A stretch of DNA of 51,320 bases from an uncultured Alphaproteobacteria bacterium. GTDB lineage: Bacteria; Pseudomonadota; Alphaproteobacteria; Geminicoccales; Geminicoccaceae. Positions within the stretch are counted from its first letter, which is position 1; every line of letters starts with the position of its first letter. The notes under the pieces were generated by a model. The model did no database searches, was not told the origin of the DNA, and saw only the letters and a list, made by a program, of their open reading frames with translations. Positions 28,829 to 35,105 of this stretch are shown piece after piece. The position numbers and the translations under genes are program-made. The stretch covers positions 1-51,320 of the forward strand of contig CADEGR010000007.1 in the NCBI GenBank assembly GCA_902826935.1, written 5' to 3'.

Positions 28829-29650
28829 ATGCGGATGGCGTCGATCGACGAGTTGCTCAGGGTCATGGCTGAGCTGCGTCACCCTGAGCGCGGCTGTCCC
28901 TGGGACCTCGAGCAGGATTTCGCCAGCATCGCGCCCTATACGATTGAAGAGGCGTATGAGGTTGCGGACGCGATTGCGCGGGGCGACATGGCGGCCTTGC
29001 ATGAGGAGCTGGGCGACCTGCTGCTGCAGGTAGCCTACCACGCACAGATGGCGGCTGAAGCCGGGCACTTCGATTTCGCGAGCGTCGCGGCAAGCGTGGC
29101 CGGGAAGATGATCGCTCGGCATCCCCACGTCTTTGGTGAGGCCACGATTGCCGACGCCCAGAGCCAGAGCCAGGCATGGGAGGCAGGCAAGGAGGCCGAG
29201 CGACGGCGCAAATTGAGTGCCGGGAGCCTGCTGGATGATCTGCCGCTTGGCTTTCCCGCATTGCTGCGCGCAGCGAAGCTGCAGAAGCGCGCCGCCCGCG
29301 GCGGCTTCGACTGGCCGAATGCCGGTCCTATCTTTGCCAAGATTGCCGAGGAGCTCGATGAGTTGAAGGAGGCGATTGCCGGCCGGAGACGCGAGCGCAT
29401 TGTCGACGAGTTCGGCGACGTCGTGTTCGCCATGGTCAATCTGGCCCGGCATCTTGAGATCGATCCGGAAGATGCGCTACGCGGCAGCAACCGCAAATTC
29501 GAGCGTCGCTTTCGCTTCATCGAAGCCGAAGTGGCGGCCGGCGGCCAAACGATGGCCGAAACGCCGCTCGATCGGCTCGAAGAGCTATGGCAGGCCGCCA
29601 AGCTCGAAGAGCGCGAGCGCGAGGACCGTGGCGATGTCGCCTGTGACTAG
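28829..29650 (+). CDS. mazG: Nucleoside triphosphate pyrophosphohydrolase MazG
   Basis: Hydrolyses (d)NTPs to NMP and PPi. The 273-residue protein has two MazG repeats: the N-terminal one with [14 protein letters not shown] and [11 protein letters not shown]...[10 protein letters not shown], the C-terminal one with [13 protein letters not shown] and [11 protein letters not shown]. It starts three bases after xseA. It is the last intact gene before the IS scar; the insertion debris begins within about 30 bases of its stop. Confidence 0.93.
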   Translation: MRMASIDELLRVMAELRHPERGCPWDLEQDFASIAPYTIEEAYEVADAIARGDMAALHEELGDLLLQVAYHAQMAAEAGHFDFASVAASVAGKMIARHPHVFGEATIADAQSQSQAWEAGKEAERRRKLSAGSLLDDLPLGFPALLRAAKLQKRAARGGFDWPNAGPIFAKIAEELDELKEAIAGRRRERIVDEFGDVVFAMVNLARHLEIDPEDALRGSNRKFERRFRFIEAEVAAGGQTMAETPLDRLEELWQAAKLEEREREDRGDVACD

Positions 29651-29679
29651 GCGTGCAATAGGGACGCCTTATCGGGTGA

Positions 29680-29701
29680 TCGGCGTCCAAACGGGACTGC
29701 C
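29680..29701 (+). repeat. IS21-type terminal motif remnant
   Basis: The stretch TCGGCGTCCAAACGGGACTG lies about 50 bases ahead of the plus-strand istA fragment. It resembles the outer parts of the inverted repeats at 30900 and 32212 (pattern GGCGT-N2-AAA-N3-GAC). I read it as a decayed end of the first IS21-type element. Confidence 0.4.
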
Positions 29702-29751
29702 GGGTCGATGGGTTCCACAGAGGCGTCCGGGATTATCGGGAGCCGGCTTGG

Positions 29752-30018
29752 CTGCTGCTGGTGGCGACGATTGCGAAGATCCGGCGCGCGTCGTTCGTGC
29801 AGCACGAGCCGATGAAGGCGATCTGTCGCGAGCTCAGGGTGTCGCGCCAGATGGTCCGCAAGGTACTGCGGTCGGAGGCGGCGGCGTTGGTCTACGAGCG
29901 GGAGCTCTAGCCGCGGCCGAAGCCGAGGCCCTGGCCGGATGAGCTCGAGCGGCGGTGGCTGGTCGACGAGCAACGGCTGGTCCGGCTGACGCTGATCCGG
30001 CTGTTCGAGGCGCTGCGC
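29752..30018 (+). pseudogene. istA: istA 5' fragment (IS21-type transposase), plus-strand copy
   Basis: Reading 5'-3', this gives [20 protein letters not shown], then [20 protein letters not shown], an in-frame TAG, and WPDELERRW through [12 protein letters not shown], after which similarity ends. This is the N-terminal DNA-binding region of an IS21-family IstA. It carries a stop codon near 29908 and lacks the DDE core, so it is dead. A second, diverged copy of the same segment lies in opposite orientation at 32213-32384. Confidence 0.75.
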
Positions 30019-30139
30019 GGATCGGCGCACAAGAGGGGCCCCCATTGTGGGCACGGTGTTTGGCCTGCGGGTGAGGTCGACGCGGAGCCGTAGGCGGAGC
30101 GGCGAGCTCACCCGCAAGGCGGCTTTTGGCGGGGTCGGT

Positions 30140-30504
30140 AAGGCGCGGTTCTTGAAGCGCCAGCTCTCGTTGCCGGTCTCGATGATGTCGCAGTGATGGG
30201 TCAGGCGGTCGAGCAAAGCGGTGGTCATCTTGGCGTCGCCGAACACGCTGGGCCGTGCGCCAAAGGCGAGGTTGATGGTGACCAGGACCGAGGTCCGCTC
30301 GTGGAGCCGGCTGATCGGGTGGCACAGGAGCTGGCCGCCGGTCTGGGCGAACGGCAGGTAGCCGAGCTCGTCGAGGATGATGAAGTCGAGCCGGGCGAGG
30401 TAATCGGCCATCCGACCCTGGCGGCCGGCGCGGGCCTCGCCTCGAGCTTGCTGACCAGGTCGACGACATTGAAGAAGCGGCCGCGGGCACCGTCGCGGAT
30501 AGGT
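30140..30504 (-). pseudogene. istB: istB fragment (IS21 helper ATPase)
   Basis: Minus-strand pieces encode [15 protein letters not shown] in one frame, then [20 protein letters not shown] (Walker B) and [20 protein letters not shown] ending SWRFKNRA in another. These are the central and C-terminal parts of IstB, the AAA+ regulator of IS21 transposition. The Walker A part is missing and there is a frameshift. A deletion has fused it to istA at about 30505. Confidence 0.75.
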
Positions 30505-30899
30505 GCGCTCCTTGCCGACGAAGACCGTCTCCACCGCGGTCTTCATATTATCGTAGATACCGCGCGTGCAGGCGCCCTTGGAGAAGGCAAACGCCCGGGC
30601 GCTCGGGTTGGCCGGCGGCGAGCGCCGTCCAATGCGGCGTCGAACACCATCTCCTGGGTCTCGCGCGGATAGGCTCGGACGAACAGCATCCGGCTATGGC
30701 AGAGCCGGACGTGGGCGACCTTGACGGTCACCGTCACGCCGTTGATCAGCACAACCTCGTAGCTCCAATCGAACTGGTAAGCGTTGCCCGGCGCGAAGCT
30801 CAGCGGCATGAAAGCTTGCGCCACCAAACATGCGTGCTCGCGGCGCCAGCTGCGCGCATAGCGTCGCACCGCATCGTAGCCGCTCTCATAGCCTTGCCC
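30505..30899 (-). pseudogene. istA: istA central fragment, minus-strand copy
   Basis: Encodes [60 protein letters not shown] and, after disturbed sequence, [16 protein letters not shown]. This is the catalytic core region of IstA. It continues, across the inserted IS3-family element, the N-terminal piece at 32213-32384: the two halves join in frame as FEELRGQ plus GYESGY when the insert and one target duplication are removed. Confidence 0.8.
30893..30899. repeat. Left target-site duplication (CTTGCCC)
   Basis: CTTGCCC directly precedes the left inverted repeat, and the same seven bases follow the right one at 32213-32219. Removing the insert and one copy restores the istA reading frame, which supports this duplication. 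Seven bases is long for the IS3 family. Confidence 0.75.
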
Positions 30900-30955
30900 T
30901 GTCAATTGGCGTCGAAAAATGACCCCCCAGTGGCGTGGGCCCCGTGGGCCGGACA
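30900..30955 (+). repeat. Left inverted repeat of the IS3-family insertion
   Basis: 56 bases beginning TGTCAATTGGCGTCGAAA. It pairs with the reverse complement of 32157-32212 at 45 of 56 positions; the inner 21 bases (30935-30955) match exactly. The outer 27 bases resemble IS21-type ends, while the inner part is probably the end of the IS3 element itself. Confidence 0.75.
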
Positions 30956-30999
30956 CTTGGATAGGAACGAATTGACCGGGTGCGCCGGGCTTTCGCAGG

Positions 31000-31359
31000 A
31001 TGGAAGCCATGGCAAGACACCGATCGCACAGCATCAAGTTCAAGCGGCAGGTCGCACAGGAGTTTCTGGCGGGAGAGACCCTGCACGGCTTGGCCAAGCG
31101 CCACGACATTTCGCGGAACCTGATCCGGGTCTGGGTCGACAAGTACGAGGCGGGCGCATTCGACGACGATGCGCAGGCGGCCGACCTGATCCAGGCTTAC
31201 GAGGCGCGGATCGCGGCGCTCGAGCGCCTGGTCGGCAAGCAGGCGCTCGAGCTCGAGTTCCTAAAGGGGGCTCAGCGGCTCGGAGAACGGCCGAGAAGCG
31301 CGCCCATGTCCGTGATCGTCGGCCCCGCGGTCTCTCCATCGCGGAAGGATGCCGTCTGA
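31000..31359 (+). CDS. IS3-family transposase OrfA
   Basis: A 119-residue protein with an N-terminal helix-turn-helix (HSIKFKRQVAQEFLAGET, GLAKRHDISRNLIRVW) and a leucine-zipper-like region (YEARIAALERLVGKQALELE). It binds the IS ends. Preceded by GGATGGAAGCC before ATG; an alternative ATG lies at 31009. It ends in a TGATG overlap with orfB, which is in the -1 frame. Confidence 0.9.
   Translation: MEAMARHRSHSIKFKRQVAQEFLAGETLHGLAKRHDISRNLIRVWVDKYEAGAFDDDAQAADLIQAYEARIAALERLVGKQALELEFLKGAQRLGERPRSAPMSVIVGPAVSPSRKDAV
31263..31269 (+). promoter_or_regulatory. Candidate -1 frameshift site (A AAG GGG)
   Basis: In the orfA frame the codons CTA AAG GGG contain a heptamer of X XXY YYZ form. A slip here enters the orfB frame and continues through GSAARRTAEKRAHVRD to SIAEGCRLMGIARS, giving an OrfAB fusion, as is standard in the IS3 family. 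The more usual A6G heptamer is absent, so efficiency is uncertain. Confidence 0.4.
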
Positions 31360-32153
31360 TGGGGATCGCGCGCTCTACCTACTATGACGCGCCGAAGCGC
31401 GCCGCCGATGACACCGCGCTCGTCGAGGCGATGCATGCCATCAAGGACGAATTCGAGGGCTACGGCTGGCGGCGGCTGCAGGCGGCGCTCGGCCAGCAGG
31501 GCTGGGTCGTGAACCACAAGAAGCTGAAGCGCTTGATGCGCGAGCACGGGCTGAATGCCCGGCGCCGGCGCCGCTACGTCGCGACCACCGACAGCAACCA
31601 CGACCAGCCCATCTTCCCGAACAGGACGAGGGACTTGATCGTCGACGGCCCCGACCAGCTCTGGGTGGCCGACTTGACCTACGTCGCCGTGGCTATCGGC
31701 TTCGTCTACGTCGCGCTCATCATGGATGCCTGGTCCCGGCGGATCGTCGGCTACGCCATGAGCCGGCGGATCGACGCCCGGTTGACGCTGGCGGCGCTCG
31801 ACGCGGCCATCGCGCTGCGCCAGCCGCCGGCCGGATGCGTGCACCACACCGACCGCGGCTCGCAATACGCCGCCGAGACGTACCGCAACCGCCGGCGCGC
31901 GGCGAAACTCGTCGGCTCGATGGGGCGACGCGGAAACCCGTGCGACAATGCCATGATGGAGAGCCTGATGAAGACGCTGAAGGTCGAGGGCGTCTATCCG
32001 CTTGAATTCGAAACCCCTGAAGACGTCGCAGAGCAGCTCCCAGCCTTTATCGAGAAGTACAACGCCAGGCGGCTTCACTCATCGCTTGGCTACCTGAGCC
32101 CAGAACAGTACGAAAAGCAGCACGCCCGGCCGCCGGTCAAAAGCGCCGCCTGA
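31359..32153 (+). CDS. IS3-family transposase OrfB (DDE integrase core)
   Basis: 264 residues from the overlapping ATG. HTH_21-like N-terminus (MGIARSTYYDAPKR, FEGYGWRRLQAAL), then the rve core with D105 (WVADLTYV), D165 (HHTDRGSQYA) and E201 (NAMMESLMKTLKVE). D165 to E201 has exactly the DD(35)E spacing of the IS3 family. In-frame sequence upstream of the ATG resembles relatives, so the active form is probably an OrfAB fusion made by frameshifting. Confidence 0.92.
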   Translation: MGIARSTYYDAPKRAADDTALVEAMHAIKDEFEGYGWRRLQAALGQQGWVVNHKKLKRLMREHGLNARRRRRYVATTDSNHDQPIFPNRTRDLIVDGPDQLWVADLTYVAVAIGFVYVALIMDAWSRRIVGYAMSRRIDARLTLAALDAAIALRQPPAGCVHHTDRGSQYAAETYRNRRRAAKLVGSMGRRGNPCDNAMMESLMKTLKVEGVYPLEFETPEDVAEQLPAFIEKYNARRLHSSLGYLSPEQYEKQHARPPVKSAA

Positions 32154-32156
32154 TCA

Positions 32157-32212
32157 TGTCCGGCCCACGGGGCCCACTCCATTACGGGGTCAACTTTCCA
32201 CGCCGAAACACA
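32157..32212 (-). repeat. Right inverted repeat of the IS3-family insertion
   Basis: The partner of the left repeat at 30900-30955. It begins four bases after the orfB stop. Read outward-in on the minus strand it starts TGTGTTTCGGCGTGGAAA. Mismatches to the left repeat are confined to the outer 35 positions. Confidence 0.75.
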
Positions 32213-32219
32213 CTTGCCC
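32213..32219. repeat. Right target-site duplication (CTTGCCC)
   Basis: Second copy of the 7-base duplication flanking the IS3-family element; see the left copy at 30893-30899. Confidence 0.75.
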
Positions 32220-32384
32220 GCGCAGCTCCTCGAACAGCCGGATCAGCGTCGGCCGCTCGCGGACCAGCAGCAGCCGCTCCAGCTCGTCCTGCCAGGGCCC
32301 CAGCTTCGGCCGCGGCTGGACCTCCCGCTCGTAGGTGAACGCCGTCGCCTCCGACCGCAGCACCTTTCGGACCACCTTGCGCAA
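32213..32384 (-). pseudogene. istA: istA 5' fragment, minus-strand copy, cut by the IS3 element
   Basis: Encodes [40 protein letters not shown] and LIRLFEELRGQ, the IstA region between the helix-turn-helix and the core, with a short internal deletion compared with relatives. The true N-terminus is gone: the fragment begins directly at the stop codon of the neighbouring MetH-activation-like gene, so one end of this IS21 element has been deleted. Confidence 0.75.
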
Positions 32385-33071
32385 TCAGGATTGGGCACCG
32401 GCGTCAGGCAGCAAGCCGTAGAGGCCGGAGCGCGACAGCTTCGGTACCATGACGCAGCTGTCCAGGAGCCGTATCGGCAACGCTGGCCGGGCAAAGACGG
32501 CAAAGAGCTGCCTTTGCTGCTCCAGCGGCCAGTCCACCTCGGTGCCGGCCAATTTGTAGCGGTATCCAGGCCCGAGCCGCGTGGTCAGCCGCAGGCCGTC
32601 CGGACGCAGGGCTGCGGTGAGATGGGTCAGCAGGCGCTTGGTGGTCCATTCGACACCGAGCCAGCCGGCGGTCTCCAACAGCAGCGCAGTCAGCAGATCG
32701 TCGTCCGCCAGGGCGGTCTGCACCGCCTGATCCAGTTCGGCCCCCATCGTCAAGACGAACACGATGGCTTCATCGGAGCCGGCCAAAAAGCGGGCAAAGG
32801 CAGGGTTCTGGAAGGTAATGTCGCCTTCCAGCTCGATCACGTCAGGCGCCGCGAAGCGCATCGCCCGGCGGCAAAAATGGATCTCAGGGGTCATCACCGC
32901 TTGCGCACGTGCCGCCACCTGTTCGGCAATGGCCCTGATCCGGGGCCGGACCTGGCTCTCGCTGCGATAGCCCTGCAGGCGGAGCATGCGGTCCGGCCGG
33001 ATTTCGGCCGGTCCTGGACGCAAGATGCTGTGACCTTTGGCAGCGCCTGCGGCTTTGCTGCGCCCGGTCAT
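32385..33071 (-). CDS. Methionine synthase activation domain-like protein
   Basis: A 228-residue stand-alone relative of the reactivation domain of cobalamin-dependent methionine synthase (TM0269-like). Landmarks: LRLQGYRSESQVRP at about residue 30, FVLTMGAELDQAVQ, LETAGWLGVEWTTK, DWPLEQQRQLFAVF and LSRSGLYGL near the C-terminus. The family reductively rescues or binds corrinoid proteins; in other bacteria such genes accompany corrinoid methyltransferases. Its start overlaps the preceding small gene (ATGA). The stop abuts the IS21 remnant, so the downstream partner genes were probably lost or separated and the last residues may not be native. Confidence 0.75.
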   Translation of the reverse strand: MTGRSKAAGAAKGHSILRPGPAEIRPDRMLRLQGYRSESQVRPRIRAIAEQVAARAQAVMTPEIHFCRRAMRFAAPDVIELEGDITFQNPAFARFLAGSDEAIVFVLTMGAELDQAVQTALADDDLLTALLLETAGWLGVEWTTKRLLTHLTAALRPDGLRLTTRLGPGYRYKLAGTEVDWPLEQQRQLFAVFARPALPIRLLDSCVMVPKLSRSGLYGLLPDAGAQS

Positions 33072-33367
33072 GGCGCTTTGCCACTAGTGCCTGAATGTGC
33101 GGTCGCGCTGAACTGCTCGAACTGCGCTTCCAGCTCGCCGGTAACGGCCGCGGCAACATCCGTAGCCGACCCTTCGCGCTGTTCGGGCCGGCTCCGCTGC
33201 CAGCCCTCCAGGTAGGCATCCGTGCCAGCGAGGCCGCGGCGCATGGCAACTTGATCGATCAAAGCCTGAAAACGGTCGCTCAGCATGGTCTTTTGAGCGC
33301 CAGCGCCATCTCGCGCCTCAACCACCGAGGGTATGCCGTGCCATGCAAGAATTCTGAAGCTGGCCAC
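33068..33367 (-). CDS. Small PF13769-type ('virulence factor') protein
   Basis: Starts at GTG 33367 with an AGGAG seven bases ahead, giving 99 residues; an open extension to 33490 lacks family resemblance. The pattern FRILAWHGIPSVVEA, LSDRFQALIDQVAMRRGLAG, TDAYLEGWQR matches the small family labelled 'virulence factor' (PF13769), whose function is unknown. That family sits next to MetH-activation-like, MTHFR-like and corrinoid genes, exactly the neighbour seen here. The pair forms the surviving 5' part of such an operon. Confidence 0.65.
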   Translation of the reverse strand: MASFRILAWHGIPSVVEARDGAGAQKTMLSDRFQALIDQVAMRRGLAGTDAYLEGWQRSRPEQREGSATDVAAAVTGELEAQFEQFSATAHSGTSGKAP

Positions 33368-33592
33368 GTACGATCTCCTCGCTAACGCCAAGCCGCAGCG
33401 CCCATCATCGGCCGCCCGTGAGCCTTCGTCCACGTTCCACCAACAATCCAAGGCTGCCAGCGCTCCCGCAAGATCGCTAGCTGGCTTCACGATTCCTTTA
33501 CCCGTTGGCGCCTAAAGTTGCGAAGATCCGGCTGGTCTAGCCCACCTCCCCAGGTAGCTACGTCGGATCGAAGGCCTCCCTATCCTTGCCTG

Positions 33593-34315
33593 TCAGCTTG
33601 GGCCGCTTGTTTGCCAGCGGCCTTCTTTTTGCGTGCCGACGCCGCCGTGGGATCGATCATCGATCCAGGTGACCGAGCCCTGACTGGCCCACAGAACGCG
33701 GCTCAGCCAGGCGACGTCCTGGGTCGCGAAAAACACCGGATCGCGCTCGCCGAAGGCCCGCAGCTCGATCCGCTGAGCGGTCCGGCGCTCCAAAACGCCA
33801 AGCTCGATCTGGCCCGCCTGGGTCCGCAGGGCAACACGGTCATGGCGACGGATATTGGCCTTAGGCGAGATAATGATGACATCGCCATCCCGATAAATCG
33901 GCGCATAGGCGTCGCCACAAATCTCCAACGCATAGGCATATTCGTCATCCAGGCCGGGAAAATCGATCTCGTCCCAATCATCCCCGATCGGAAAGCCAGA
34001 CTCGTCGAACAGCACCTTGCCTGCAACCGCGCTGATGCGCACGCAGCGCAGCCGCTGCGACGGCGGCACGCCATCGCGGCCATGCCGGTCGCTCATCAAG
34101 CTGACAAAAGTCTCGAATGAGGTGTCGGTGGCGGTCAGGATCTTCGCCAGGCTTTCGGTGCTGGGCCAGCGGGGCTTGGCCTGCTTGGTGGTCCGCTTGC
34201 TCGGGTTGAAGGTGGTCGGATCAAGGCCGGCTCGGCGGGCCAGTCCGGAAGCGCTCAATCCATGCTGCTTGGCCAACCGATCAATACCGTCCCAAACCTG
34301 GGCGTGTGTAAACAA
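33593..34315 (-). CDS. HTH regulator with degenerate S24 (LexA-like) peptidase domain
   Basis: A 240-residue protein: N-terminal XRE-type helix-turn-helix (LSASGLARRAGLDPTTFN, about 20-37), then an S24 domain (about 90-210). LexA/CI-type repressors cleave themselves with a Ser-Lys dyad. At the serine position (usually GDSM.P) the sequence reads GDAYAP (A136), and where the Lys is expected (K-V-L-A-R-R type) it reads ELGVLERR (G173). Self-cleavage is therefore unlikely. The C-terminal 28 residues are an unusual extension. Start TTG 34315 with GGGAG nine bases ahead. It is divergent from the phage cassette and faces repeated operator-like boxes, so it probably controls both. Confidence 0.85.
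   Translation of the reverse strand: MFTHAQVWDGIDRLAKQHGLSASGLARRAGLDPTTFNPSKRTTKQAKPRWPSTESLAKILTATDTSFETFVSLMSDRHGRDGVPPSQRLRCVRISAVAGKVLFDESGFPIGDDWDEIDFPGLDDEYAYALEICGDAYAPIYRDGDVIIISPKANIRRHDRVALRTQAGQIELGVLERRTAQRIELRAFGERDPVFFATQDVAWLSRVLWASQGSVTWIDDRSHGGVGTQKEGRWQTSGPS
33601..33630 (+). terminator. Plus-strand intrinsic terminator-like hairpin
   Basis: Seven-pair stem (GGCCGCT with AGCGGCC, 33601-33607 and 33616-33622), an 8-base loop, then TTCTTTTT. The shape is that of a rho-independent terminator on the plus strand, although no plus-strand gene ends here. It lies within the extended 3' end of the S24 regulator gene and could stop read-through transcription antisense to it. Confidence 0.5.
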
Positions 34316-34338
34316 AGGACGGAACTCCCAACTATGCG

Positions 34339-34402
34339 TGTCAACAACTAGGATAGCCTAGGAACCCTTTCTGTTGACGTCACTAGGAACATTGTCTTAT
34401 AA
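34339..34402 (+). promoter_or_regulatory. Promoter/operator region between the S24 regulator and the phage cassette
   Basis: Plus-strand promoter: TTGACG 34374-34379, 17-base spacer, TTATAA 34397-34402. Overlapping it are three copies of a CTAGGA box (ACTAGGA 34347-34353, CCTAGGAA 34357-34364, ACTAGGAA 34382-34389) and an inverted pair GTCAACA 34340-34346 / TGTTGAC 34372-34378. On the minus strand TTGACA (34344-34339) could serve the regulator gene. The layout is that of a divergent operator for the adjacent repressor; binding is inferred. The following stretch to 34578 holds only broken coding-like sequence without a start codon. Confidence 0.55.
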
Positions 34403-34578
34403 GCGAGTGAGGATGGCGCCGCGCGCGTCGCAGCGGGCCGAGCGGAGGAGGCATTTGCTGACCTCGCCGCCCACCGCCTGACGGTAGTCGCAAACCATGT
34501 GCGATCAACCCCGCCAGCGCCACCAACCGCCCATTCGACAATCTGCTTGCCTCGCTCGACAAGCATACAGGATCGGCT

Positions 34579-35001
34579 ATGGCGCGATCTGCTTTGGTAG
34601 TTTTCGTCGATCACGCGGATACCCGCTGGCTCCGGCTTTTACAGCCTGGCTATCGCCATTGCTTCGCCGCGTTCCAGCATAGTGGCTATTGGCTGCTATT
34701 TGATCCATTGCTGCACCGCCTTCGTCTCGACCTGATCGATCTGCCAAGCGACTTCGACCTGGCGGGTCACTATGTCCGACAGGGGCATCGGGTACTATGC
34801 GGCGAGGTTGGCGAGCCGGCTCGACCGATCCTGTTCAGAATGGAAGCGCTGACCTGCGTGAGCTTGGTCAAGCGGGCCATCGGCCTCGTGGCGCCTGCCG
34901 TCGTCACGCCCAAGCAGCTATTTCGCCGGCTCACGTCGCCACGACCGAATGAGCCCATCTGGCGCCAGGTCGGAACCCAACCGGAACAGCATTGCCGTTG
35001 A
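34579..35001 (+). CDS. Small protein preceding phage portal, possible permuted papain-like fold
   Basis: A 140-residue protein that I recognise only as a type seen beside phage-like head genes in alphaproteobacteria. It starts at ATG 34579 with AGGA eight bases ahead. Conserved-looking points are PGYRHCFAAF (H27), WLLFDP (D42) and LTCVSLVKRAIGL (C93), followed by TPKQLFRRL. The order His-Asp-Cys would suit a permuted NlpC/P60-like cysteine peptidase, but that is inference from a few residues. The stop codon overlaps the strong promoter ahead of the portal gene. Confidence 0.55.
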   Translation: MARSALVVFVDHADTRWLRLLQPGYRHCFAAFQHSGYWLLFDPLLHRLRLDLIDLPSDFDLAGHYVRQGHRVLCGEVGEPARPILFRMEALTCVSLVKRAIGLVAPAVVTPKQLFRRLTSPRPNEPIWRQVGTQPEQHCR

Positions 35002-35026
35002 CAATCATCGGATAAAGGATTATAAA
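34998..35026 (+). promoter_or_regulatory. Near-consensus sigma70 promoter ahead of the portal gene
   Basis: TTGACA (34998-35003), exactly 17 bases, TATAAA (35021-35026). The spacer and surroundings are A+T-rich, against a very G+C-rich background. It lies 80 bases before the portal start and overlaps the stop codon of the preceding gene. It is the best-looking promoter in the window. Confidence 0.75.
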
Positions 35027-35105
35027 CCTATACATCATGAGTTGAGATCTTCTCTGCGGCGGACCTCCGAGCCGCGTGACCGCACCGATGATTGGAGTTG
35101 TCTGC

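Larger units (their letters stand above)
30900..32212 (+). mobile_element. IS3-family insertion sequence inside an IS21-type remnant
   Basis: A 1313-base element with terminal TGT...ACA, 56-base imperfect inverted repeats and a 7-base direct duplication, carrying overlapping orfA and orfB in the IS3 arrangement. Both reading frames look intact, with a complete DDE triad, so it may still be active. It inserted into an already or later decayed istA on the minus strand. The outer inverted-repeat sequences look IS21-like, so the element may have captured or landed between IS21 ends. Confidence 0.85.

Noticed and set aside
34403-34578. Coding-looking sequence between the regulator promoter and the first cassette gene
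   Set aside because: One frame reads AEEAFADLAAHRLTVVANH and another INPASATNRPFDNLLASLDK, the latter in frame with the next gene, but neither has a start codon. It may be a decayed gene, possibly the missing small terminase, but this cannot be supported. A 22-codon ATG frame at 34413 is too short to call.
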